A stretch of DNA of 9,699 nucleotides from the NCBI GenBank assembly GCA_934141475.1, contig CAKPCG010000041.1:1-9699 (forward strand), in the 5' to 3' direction. Both the position numbers and the translations under genes were made by a program. The notes under the pieces are model-generated. The model had not been told where the DNA came from. It saw only the letters and a program-made list of their open reading frames with translations, and searched no databases. The DNA is from an uncultured Clostridia bacterium. Lineage in GTDB: Bacteria > Bacillota > Clostridia > TANB77 > CAG-508. Shown piece after piece: positions 1 to 5,663 of this stretch. Position 1 is the stretch's first letter, and every line of letters begins with the position of its first letter.

Positions 1-27
1 TAAACATACAAACATTACTTTTATCAT
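1..27 (-). CDS. Start of a probable low-molecular-weight protein phosphatase (partial, runs off the window)
   Basis: Only nine codons lie inside the window, reading MIKVMFVCL on the minus strand from an ATG at 27-25. A good Shine-Dalgarno site (GTGAGGA, five bases from the ATG) sits just upstream, and a sigma-A-like promoter lies about 55 bases further back. The residues match the usual opening of low-molecular-weight protein tyrosine/arginine phosphatases, where V-x-F-V-C-L leads into the phosphate-binding loop C-x-G-N-x-C-R-S. The loop itself lies outside the window, so the family call rests on nine residues plus the start signals. In Firmicutes this family includes YwlE-type protein-arginine phosphatases. 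A different Rossmann-like protein beginning with a hydrophobic strand remains possible. Confidence 0.5.
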
Positions 28-83
28 TATAGTCCTCACTTTCTATATAAGAGGTTTTTTATCGTTTTTTCTTTATGTTTGTG

Positions 84-112
84 ATTATAACATAAATAAT
101 AAAAAATATAAA
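84..112 (-). promoter_or_regulatory. Candidate sigma-A promoter for the gene starting at 27
   Basis: On the minus strand TATAAT (89-84) is preceded by TG one base away, giving an extended -10. A weak -35 (TTTATA, 112-107) lies 17 bases upstream. It sits between the terminator at 128-164 and the start codon at 27, so the edge gene appears to be a separate transcription unit with a leader of about 50 bases. Confidence 0.45.
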
Positions 113-120
113 TAAAAAAA

Positions 121-164
121 GAAAAAAGTCCTGTATTATATCACAAATTGATATTATACAGGAC
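121..164 (-). terminator. Intrinsic terminator of the 2504-211 operon
   Basis: Two 15-base arms (128-142 and 150-164) pair with one mismatch around a 7-base loop. On the minus strand the stem (GTCCTGTAT...ATACAGGAC) is followed at once by a T-rich tail at 127-121, continuing T-rich to about 105. It starts 46 bases after the stop codon at 211. The other strand has no comparable T tract, which fixes the direction. Confidence 0.85.
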
Positions 165-210
165 ATCTATTGTTTGATATTTTTTAATATCAGCATATCT
201 TTCATTTCAA

Positions 211-558
211 TTATTTTTTAACTTTCTTTTTCTTAAATATATCATCTATATTATATTTTTCTTTCATAGCTTCTTCAAATTTTATTGTTTCTTCTTTTTC
301 TTTCTTTATTAATACATTTCTTTGTTCTTCACTACATAAATAATCTCTATAAATAATTCCTAATATTTCTTTTGTTTCTTTTCTAATATTTTGTTCTTTC
401 AATGGTATTTTAGGGTCGATATTTGATACGTATTTATCTGATTTATTATTTTCTATAAAACTTATAAAATTACTACTAATTTTGTTTTTCATTTCAGCAG
501 GCATCATATTGATTATAATGCTAATATCTGTATATACCTCAGAATTTGTATTACTCAT
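211..558 (-). CDS. Small protein of unknown function, translationally coupled to the upstream protease-like gene
   Basis: This gene encodes 115 residues in a family I cannot name. Its ATG lies inside the last codons of the upstream gene: the sequence ATGAGTAA contains this start and that gene's TAA, giving an 8-base overlap. A G-rich Shine-Dalgarno site (AGAGGGGG) stands about 10 bases upstream, inside the other gene. The protein has no signal peptide or membrane segment. Residues 10-40 look helical. Residues 50-80 carry what appears to be the conserved core (IPLKEQNIRKETKEILG followed by IYRDYLCSEEQR). The tail from 85 is a charged helix ending in a lysine-rich stretch (KKKKVKK), which could bind nucleic acid or simply be a basic tail. 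The overlap suggests co-production with the large protein at 551-2504 and perhaps direct interaction. That it is a real gene is secure; its function is unknown. Confidence 0.8.
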   Translation of the reverse strand: MSNTNSEVYTDISIIINMMPAEMKNKISSNFISFIENNKSDKYVSNIDPKIPLKEQNIRKETKEILGIIYRDYLCSEEQRNVLIKKEKEETIKFEEAMKEKYNIDDIFKKKKVKK

Positions 559-1921
559 AATTTTTATCCCCCTCTTTTAGTGGATCTTTTCTAATATCAC
601 CTTTTAGCTCTCTATATCTTTTATTTCTATCAAAAACTGTAGTTTCTTCATAAGCATTTTGCATATCTTCGGTTGTTACTAAAGAATCCGTTTCTTCCAT
701 TGTCAAATTATTGTGTGGATTTTTAACTTGATTATTTATAAAAAATTTATTTTGTAAGAACCTTCTTGTTTGCATTGAAAGAACTTTTAAATATTCAATG
801 TCACTATTTTCTAATTTACTTAATGCCGCATTAATTGCTTGCTCATTAGGAATACTTATATTTTCAATCATTTCAACATAATAATCTTGAAAAAATTGAC
901 GATAACTATCTATAAATCCTTTGCCTAAATTATATTTTCTAGCTGTTACTTCTAACAATCTATTAAATCTTTGAATTTGACCACAACATTCTGTAAAATA
1001 GAAATTATAGACATCTTCAATTTTTTCTGATATATTTATTTGAGTCCAAGTCTCTTCATATGTAGAAAAATCTATATTTTTTAATTCTCTTAGTGCTAGT
1101 GCATTAGAATGAGGAACTTCAACAAAGTTTTCTAATAATATTTCTATTTGTTTCATATTAAAAGTACCACTGTTTATTTTGTCTTCTAGTAAATTTAATG
1201 GTACAGTGTTTAAAATATAATTACAAAATTCTCTTCCTGAATTAGTTCTTGCTATAATTTTTTCAAATAAAAAATCAATTTTGATTGTACCATCCTCATT
1301 GAATATCTGCGATAAATTTTTGTATTCTTTTAGAATCCCAGGATTGTTTCTTATTGATTTTGAAAGCATCTCCACATCATAATCCATATATCTTCTTTTT
1401 CTATTATTTTTATCTGTTTTTACAGAAAAAGCTCTTCTACAATGTACAGCTTTTGCATTACGTGAGCATTTTTCACTTAACTCTTTATTTTCTAAAAATC
1501 TACCAACAAAGTAAGTACATTCTTTCCATGCGTTTTCGTCAGCATCAATTTCGATTTCGTCTGTATCATGATTAACTCCGTAGTCCTGCTCAACGCTGTT
1601 TAAAAGATCTTTCATTTCCATTGCGATTCCATCAAATTTGCTTCCTTCTTTGGCTTCAGCTCTTTGCTTTTGATGTGTCAACTCATGGAATGCAGCAAAA
1701 CATAAAAATATTATATCATTATGTTTAAAAGAACGAGATGAGTTTGCTGATTCATATGAGTTTAGTTTTATATCTTTAAACTCTCCATATTCAAAGCAAG
1801 TATATGTATAAGTGCCTGAACTATGTGCTGTACGTACATTTCTTGAGTGATCTTTTGCTACTAAATATGTTCTAGCATTTCTTATACTGTTGCCGAAAAA
1901 TATAATAACCCGGAAGATAGC
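551..1921 (-). CDS. C-terminal part of a probable HExxH zinc metallopeptidase (one gene with 1875-2504, frameshifted)
   Basis: The frame is open from 1921 down to the TAA at 551, but its first usable start is a TTG at 1681, which falls inside the sequence HELTH (1687-1673). Starting there would cut the motif in half, so the coding clearly continues upstream. About 70 further codons read like protein, including GTYTYTCFEYGEF and NDIIFLCFAAFHELTHQKQ. The order fits zincin proteases: a strand, then a helix bearing HExxH, with the histidines as zinc ligands and the glutamate as general base. A downstream E-I-D-A-D-E-N-A, about 45 residues after the first histidine, resembles the E-x-x-A(D/N)-x-x-A stretch that supplies the third ligand in gluzincins. 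The remaining roughly 310 residues are mostly helical and charged, and unrecognised. No signal peptide or membrane segment is visible, so a cytoplasmic role is likely. Activity and family membership are inferred from motifs only. Confidence 0.7.
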   Translation of the reverse strand, partial: AIFRVIIFFGNSIRNARTYLVAKDHSRNVRTAHSSGTYTYTCFEYGEFKDIKLNSYESANSSRSFKHNDIIFLCFAAFHELTHQKQRAEAKEGSKFDGIAMEMKDLLNSVEQDYGVNHDTDEIEIDADENAWKECTYFVGRFLENKELSEKCSRNAKAVHCRRAFSVKTDKNNRKRRYMDYDVEMLSKSIRNNPGILKEYKNLSQIFNEDGTIKIDFLFEKIIARTNSGREFCNYILNTVPLNLLEDKINSGTFNMKQIEILLENFVEVPHSNALALRELKNIDFSTYEETWTQINISEKIEDVYNFYFTECCGQIQRFNRLLEVTARKYNLGKGFIDSYRQFFQDYYVEMIENISIPNEQAINAALSKLENSDIEYLKVLSMQTRRFLQNKFFINNQVKNPHNNLTMEETDSLVTTEDMQNAYEETTVFDRNKRYRELKGDIRKDPLKEGDKNYE

Positions 1922-2504
1922 TTAGAATTGCAGAAACTATTTTAGGGCTAGATGTGATTTTATCATTATTTTTGAATATATATCTTATATAATCTGTATA
2001 TTCTTTGCTTTGAATATCTTTTTTGCTATCTAAGTAGTCTGATATAAATTCCAATTCCTCAGTACTTAATGTTTGATTATCTTTAATTTTTTGTAATTCC
2101 ATATTTATTATATTCTGATTTTTTCTAAAAGTCTCTCCTACCCTGTTTCCAGGTGAAATTCTATTTAATAAATCATCATTTAAGTATTCAAAAATGACAT
2201 TTGTGTTAAACTCTAATAGCAATTTTGTTTTATCTTTTAGCATATATCCTTTTTGCAAAGTAATTGTTTTTAAATATTGAAAATAATTTTTAAATTCATT
2301 AGTATAAATAATATTGGGATTCTCGCTTATTTTTTTTGCAACATAGTGATCTAAAGATTCTTTAAGAGCCAAATTATATGCATCACTCCCTTCAGAGTAT
2401 TTTTTCAAATAATCATCTGCTAACTCCTGTAATTTATCTGTTTTTCGTAAGTATTTTACATAAATTTCTTCTTCAAATGCTTTTATATAAGCTTCATTGT
2501 ACAT
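1872..2504 (-). CDS. N-terminal part of the same probable metallopeptidase gene, ending at a frameshift
   Basis: This reading frame encodes about 210 residues that are helical, charged and free of membrane segments. It ends at a TAG (1874-1872) just after a GC-rich spot, while the next frame opens at 1921 and runs on into the HELTH region. Removing one base between 1921 and 1891 joins them. Options include one G of GGG near 1911 (joining as SYLPVIIFFGNSIRNARTY) or one G of CGG near 1894 (joining as YYIFRNSIRNARTY). The joined protein has about 650 residues. I prefer the ATG at 2504 (MYNEAYIKAF): the sequence AAAGGATGG lies about eight bases before it, whereas the in-frame ATG at 2516 sits directly on AAAAGG with no spacing. 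Its own promoter lies just upstream. The N-terminal domain resembles nothing I know. The frameshift may be real or a consensus error. Confidence 0.65.
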   Translation of the reverse strand: MYNEAYIKAFEEEIYVKYLRKTDKLQELADDYLKKYSEGSDAYNLALKESLDHYVAKKISENPNIIYTNEFKNYFQYLKTITLQKGYMLKDKTKLLLEFNTNVIFEYLNDDLLNRISPGNRVGETFRKNQNIINMELQKIKDNQTLSTEELEFISDYLDSKKDIQSKEYTDYIRYIFKNNDKITSSPKIVSAILSYLPGYYIFRQQYKKC

Positions 2505-2541
2505 ATTAAAATCCATCCTTTTATCTTTTTTTATTGGTTTT

Positions 2542-2571
2542 ATTATATCATTTTAATCCTAAAATAGGCAA
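2542..2571 (-). promoter_or_regulatory. Sigma-A promoter of the metallopeptidase operon
   Basis: On the minus strand TTGCCT (2571-2566) and TATAAT (2547-2542) are 18 bases apart. TGA directly before TATAAT gives an extended -10. Transcription would start near 2535, leaving a leader of 20-30 bases. It lies wholly between the antiporter stop and this gene's start. Confidence 0.6.
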
Positions 2572-2577
2572 TAAAAT

Positions 2578-2595
2578 ATTCATAAATTTATGAAT
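2578..2595 (-). terminator. Weak hairpin at the end of the antiporter gene
   Basis: An 18-base perfect palindrome (ATTCATAAATTTATGAAT) covers the antiporter stop codon and is followed on the minus strand by ATTTTATT. It could form a 7-bp hairpin with a 4-base loop. It is all but pure AT, so it would terminate weakly. A chance palindrome in AT-rich DNA or a protein-binding site is equally possible. Confidence 0.3.
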
Positions 2596-3541
2596 TTACA
2601 ATTAAAAATCCCATATACGCAGCATATATTAGTAAATACACAATACCATTTGTTCTACTCATCTTGTTTTTAGGAGGTATAAATGGAAATATAGCTAAAA
2701 TAACAGATGAAACTAATAAAATAGTAAAATCAAAATTATATGTAAAATTATATACTATTGGTTTTATAAATGAAGATACTCCAATTATAAGCAATATATT
2801 AAATATATTTGATCCTATTATATTTCCTATTGCTATGTCACTATTTCCCTTTATTGCTGCTGTTACACTTGTAACTAGCTCTGGTAAGCTTGTTCCTATA
2901 GCAAGTATTGTTAAACTAATTATTTTTTCACTTATATTAAAATGTTTTGCTACATTTTCAGCATTATTTACAACAAAATCTCCTCCAAATTTTAGTCCTA
3001 AAATTCCAATTATTATAAATAAAATACTTTTAAAAACGCTATTTTTTGAACTTTCTTCTGTTTGAATATCTATCATATCTTCTTTTGATTCTTTTTTACC
3101 CATATAAATTGTATATGCAATAAACATGCAAAATAAAATAAGTAATATAATAGATTCTCCTCTTGATACAACACCTTTTGTATTACAAAAAATCATAAGA
3201 ATAGTTGTTGCTATTAAACACATTGGTATTTCGTATAATCTTGTTTCTTTTTGAAAAATAACTGGTTTTATGGTCGCTGAGAGACCTAGTATAAGAAGCA
3301 AATTACTTAAGTTACTTCCTATAATATTTCCAAGTGCCATATCCGAATATCCATCTAATGCAGATGTTATGCTAACAAATAATTCTGGCATAGATGTTCC
3401 AATTGATACTATTGTTAGTCCTATTATTATTTCTGGTATGCGAAATTTCTTTGCGATTTGGCTTGCTCCATCTACTAGTAAATCTGCACCTACTATTAAA
3501 AATACAAAGCCTAATATTATTAAAATTATTGATAAAAACAT
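2588..3541 (-). CDS. CaCA-family Na+/Ca2+ antiporter (YrbG-like)
   Basis: This 317-residue integral membrane protein exchanges cations, most likely exporting Ca2+ in exchange for Na+; a role for K+ or H+ cannot be excluded. The two inverted alpha repeats that define the superfamily are plain. The first has GTSMPE at 48-53 and GNIIGSN at 71-77; the second has GTSLPE at 216-221 and GNIIGSN at 239-245. The glutamates in the two GTS-x-PE motifs are the known ion ligands. About ten hydrophobic segments flank a short charged cytoplasmic loop (149-167), which is the small-loop layout of bacterial members rather than the large regulatory loop of animal exchangers. Length matches the family. The ATG at 3541 has a strong AGGAGG four bases away. 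No promoter is visible between it and prs, so it may depend on readthrough past the hairpin at 3556-3595. Confidence 0.95.
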   Translation of the reverse strand: MFLSIILIILGFVFLIVGADLLVDGASQIAKKFRIPEIIIGLTIVSIGTSMPELFVSITSALDGYSDMALGNIIGSNLSNLLLILGLSATIKPVIFQKETRLYEIPMCLIATTILMIFCNTKGVVSRGESIILLILFCMFIAYTIYMGKKESKEDMIDIQTEESSKNSVFKSILFIIIGILGLKFGGDFVVNNAENVAKHFNISEKIISLTILAIGTSLPELVTSVTAAIKGNSDIAIGNIIGSNIFNILLIIGVSSFIKPIVYNFTYNFDFTILLVSSVILAIFPFIPPKNKMSRTNGIVYLLIYAAYMGFLIVNS

Positions 3542-3555
3542 TTTTCCTCCTAGCC

Positions 3556-3595
3556 TGTAAAATGACTGTATGATCTTAATACAGCCATTTTTACA
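3556..3595 (-). other. Conserved-looking RNA hairpin between prs and the antiporter
   Basis: Arms at 3579-3595 and 3556-3571 form about 16 pairs around a 7-base loop (TAAGATC), with one bulged base. The central G-U pair forms only in minus-strand RNA; the other strand would have a C-A mismatch. The hairpin ends four bases before the antiporter's AGGAGG site. It lacks a following T tract, so it is a poor intrinsic terminator. It may act as an attenuator, a processing site or an mRNA stabiliser. Confidence 0.55.
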
Positions 3596-3620
3596 TTTTA
3601 TATTTAATTAATTTATTTTA

Positions 3621-4574
3621 TTATACAAAAGTTTTTAAAAGTTCACCTAAAGCCTTTTTTTCGTTTAATCTTTTTATTGTTTCTGCAAATAATGGTGCTA
3701 TTGAAACAACTTTTATTGTATCTAATTTCTTTTCTTCTGGTAAAGGAATAGTATTTGTTATAACTAATTCTTTTATAGGTGAATTTTTTATTCTTTCTAT
3801 TGCTGGTCCGGAAAGAACTCCATGTGTACATGCAGCGTATACAGATTCTGCTCCAAATTCTTTTAATACTCTTACAGTTTCCATCATAGAACCTGCTGTA
3901 TCTATTTCGTCATCAAATATAATTGCATTTTTTCCTTTTACATCTCCTATAATTGTTGTTCCAATAGCTTTATCATTATTTCCATCTCTTCTTTTATCTA
4001 GCATTGCAATAGGACATCCAAAGAATTCAGAATATTTGTAAGCTTTTTTTGAACTTCCTGCATCTGTTGCAACAATTACTTTATTTTCAAGTTTTTTATC
4101 ATCGAAATATTTTTCTAAAAGTCTTTCTGCTGAAAGTCTATCACAGTTTATATTGTTAAAATATGCTTGAATTGCAGGGTTATGCAAATCACATGTTATA
4201 ACTCTTGTTGCACCTGCAGCTTCAATTAATTCTGCTAATAATTTTGCAGTTATTGGCACACGTGGTTGGTCTTTTTTATCTGATCTTGAATATATATAAT
4301 ATGGTAATATTACATTAATATTTTTAGCAGATGCTCTTTTTACTGCATCAATAGTTATTAATAATTCCATTATTCTTTCATTTACAGGAGGAGTTGAACT
4401 TTGAATCAAGTATACATCATAATCTCTAACTGTTTCTAGAATTTGAACGAAATTATTGTCGTTTTTAAATTTCATTCTATCAATTTGTCCCATTGGTAAG
4501 TTTAAATAATCACATATTTCTTTTGTGAATGGTTCTGCAGACTCGCTACAAGCAAAAATTTTGATTTTTTCCAT
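3621..4574 (-). CDS. prs: Ribose-phosphate pyrophosphokinase (PRPP synthetase), divergent
   Basis: This enzyme transfers pyrophosphate from ATP to ribose 5-phosphate to make PRPP, the precursor of nucleotides, histidine and tryptophan. Its 317 residues match the family length. Clear features are PVNERIMELL (63-72), PYYIYSR (91-97), DLH at 129-131 (conserved histidine), KRR at 194-196 (flexible loop), the PRPP-binding loop DDEIDTAGS at 221-229 and THGVLSGPAIERI (250-262). It departs from the usual sequence in three places. FSDGE is replaced by FKNDN (36-40), RQDRK by RSDKK (97-101), and SPDxGG by ATDAGSS (169-175). It may therefore be a specialised or second copy. I start at 4574 because AAAGGAA lies nine bases before that ATG; the in-frame ATG at 4583 almost touches the site. 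It lies 38 bases after the 5422-4613 gene and probably shares its transcript. Confidence 0.92.
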   Translation of the reverse strand: MEKIKIFACSESAEPFTKEICDYLNLPMGQIDRMKFKNDNNFVQILETVRDYDVYLIQSSTPPVNERIMELLITIDAVKRASAKNINVILPYYIYSRSDKKDQPRVPITAKLLAELIEAAGATRVITCDLHNPAIQAYFNNINCDRLSAERLLEKYFDDKKLENKVIVATDAGSSKKAYKYSEFFGCPIAMLDKRRDGNNDKAIGTTIIGDVKGKNAIIFDDEIDTAGSMMETVRVLKEFGAESVYAACTHGVLSGPAIERIKNSPIKELVITNTIPLPEEKKLDTIKVVSIAPLFAETIKRLNEKKALGELLKTFV

Positions 4575-4612
4575 TTTTATCATTTCCTTTCTTTTTTTAT
4601 ATAATTTGTAAA

Positions 4613-5422
4613 TTAATATTGAACAATATCCATAAGAATTTCTTCACTTTGTATTACTTTTGACTTATTTGTTGTTAATTCTAATATTATTTTGTTCTCA
4701 TCAGTATATGTTTCTATAGTTTGATTAGGATCTATTTCTTCAAATGAATTTTCTGTAATTTCACCTGTTATATAGTCTCTCTCATATATGCTTCCTTTTA
4801 TGTCTATTATATATAAATTGCTTGAATTAGTCATTTTTTCTAATTTTTTTGCAATTTTGTCATCTTCTATAGAGCCATTGCTTTTTAAGTAACCTTCTTC
4901 ATCTATTGAAAAATTATCTATGTTGTTTTTATTTAATAAATTCATAAATTCATCTCTTGACTGTTTAGATATCCATATACCTGTTTTTGTTGGCATTTGC
5001 TTATTTAATTTTTCTAATTCGTTTTCTTCTGGTTTGCCATTTTTTATAATTCCTGCAAAAGCAACATAAAATTGAACTTGTGGTTTTACTTGAAGTATTT
5101 TTCTTCCATCATATTCTTCTTCAACTTGGTATATTGATGTATCTCCTTTAGCACTAATTTCATCCTTCATTTGTTCTAATTCTTCTTTTGTGGCATCTAC
5201 CACTTTATTTTTTGTTTCCTGAATTGCTGAATTTGCTTCATCTTCTTTAGTAGATGATTCTGCATCATCTGGAATTGAATTTGTGTATTCTACTACTTGT
5301 TCTTCTTGATCCTCATCATTATTTTTATTAGCTGGTTTTAATGTTCTTACTATGTCTATGCCTTTAAAAACTAAAATTGCTATTATTACAATTGCTATTA
5401 TAAAAATGTATTTTTTTTTCAT
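4613..5422 (-). CDS. Membrane-anchored extracellular protein of unknown function
   Basis: The protein has 269 residues and I do not recognise the family. Residues 1-4 are basic (MKKK) and 5-20 form one hydrophobic segment with no lipobox cysteine, so it is a signal anchor with the rest probably outside the cell. Residues 30-95 are acidic, low in complexity and probably disordered or coiled. From about 98 a folded region of mixed strands and helices begins (YQVEEEYDGRKILQVKP, then VQFYVAFAGII), continuing to a hydrophobic, strand-like C-terminus (ENKIILEL near 242-249 and EEILMDIVQY). No catalytic motif stands out. The ATG at 5422 has a good AAAGGAG eight bases upstream, and a promoter with an extended -10 lies about 35 bases further. 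It is followed after 38 bases by prs with no terminator between, so the two are probably co-transcribed, though no functional link is obvious. Confidence 0.8.
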   Translation of the reverse strand: MKKKYIFIIAIVIIAILVFKGIDIVRTLKPANKNNDEDQEEQVVEYTNSIPDDAESSTKEDEANSAIQETKNKVVDATKEELEQMKDEISAKGDTSIYQVEEEYDGRKILQVKPQVQFYVAFAGIIKNGKPEENELEKLNKQMPTKTGIWISKQSRDEFMNLLNKNNIDNFSIDEEGYLKSNGSIEDDKIAKKLEKMTNSSNLYIIDIKGSIYERDYITGEITENSFEEIDPNQTIETYTDENKIILELTTNKSKVIQSEEILMDIVQY

Positions 5423-5457
5423 TAGCTTCTCCTTTGATTAATATTTTTTACGTATTG

Positions 5458-5466
5458 ATTGTATCA
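5458..5466 (-). promoter_or_regulatory. Extended -10 promoter for the 5422-4613/prs unit
   Basis: TGATACAAT on the minus strand (5466-5458) matches the extended -10 form TGN-TATAAT with one change. No good -35 is seen at the right distance, which is tolerated with an extended -10. Transcription would start near 5451, giving a leader of about 29 bases. The placement after the rho terminator and before the gene supports the call. Confidence 0.45.
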
Positions 5467-5544
5467 AATTTTTTTGTATTTTAAAAGTCTTTTTTAAAAA
5501 ATATTTCATATTTATCAAGTATTTTTTGTATTTTTATTTATAGC

Positions 5545-5588
5545 ATAAAAAATATTGAGGCAGAAAAAATCTTCGTTTTTTCTACCTC
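5545..5588 (-). terminator. Intrinsic terminator of rho
   Basis: Thirteen-base arms at 5588-5576 and 5569-5557 pair fully in minus-strand RNA (GAGGTAGAAAAAA with TTTTTTCTGCCTC, one U-G pair) around a 6-base loop (CGAAGA). A T-rich tail (AATATTTTTTAT) follows. The wobble pair would be a mismatch on the other strand, which fixes the direction. It lies 75 bases after the rho stop codon. Confidence 0.9.
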
Positions 5589-5663
5589 CTAAAAATATTG
5601 ACATTCAGTCCGTATTTAATATTTTGCTAAACAGTTTTTAAATATAAAGATATCACTATATTT

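Noticed and set aside
1354..1575. Plus-strand open frame within the metallopeptidase gene
   Set aside because: Lies fully opposite a better-supported minus-strand gene, has low-complexity phenylalanine/tyrosine/leucine-rich content typical of the reverse of A-rich coding, and has no convincing ribosome-binding site.
1872..1921. Two independent genes (2504-1872 and 1681-551) instead of one split gene
   Set aside because: The second would start inside its own HELTH motif, lacks a ribosome-binding site at the TTG, and about 70 good codons lie upstream in its frame.
2664..3560. Plus-strand open frames opposite the antiporter gene
   Set aside because: They mirror the conserved antiporter motifs on the other strand and have no family signature of their own.
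3643..3831. Second minus-strand frame inside prs
   Set aside because: It is an out-of-frame reading of the conserved prs C-terminus and shows basic, repetitive content with no domain.
5580..5595. Ideal AGGAGGT Shine-Dalgarno-like sequence on the minus strand after rho
   Set aside because: No start codon at a suitable distance; it forms one arm of the rho terminator stem.
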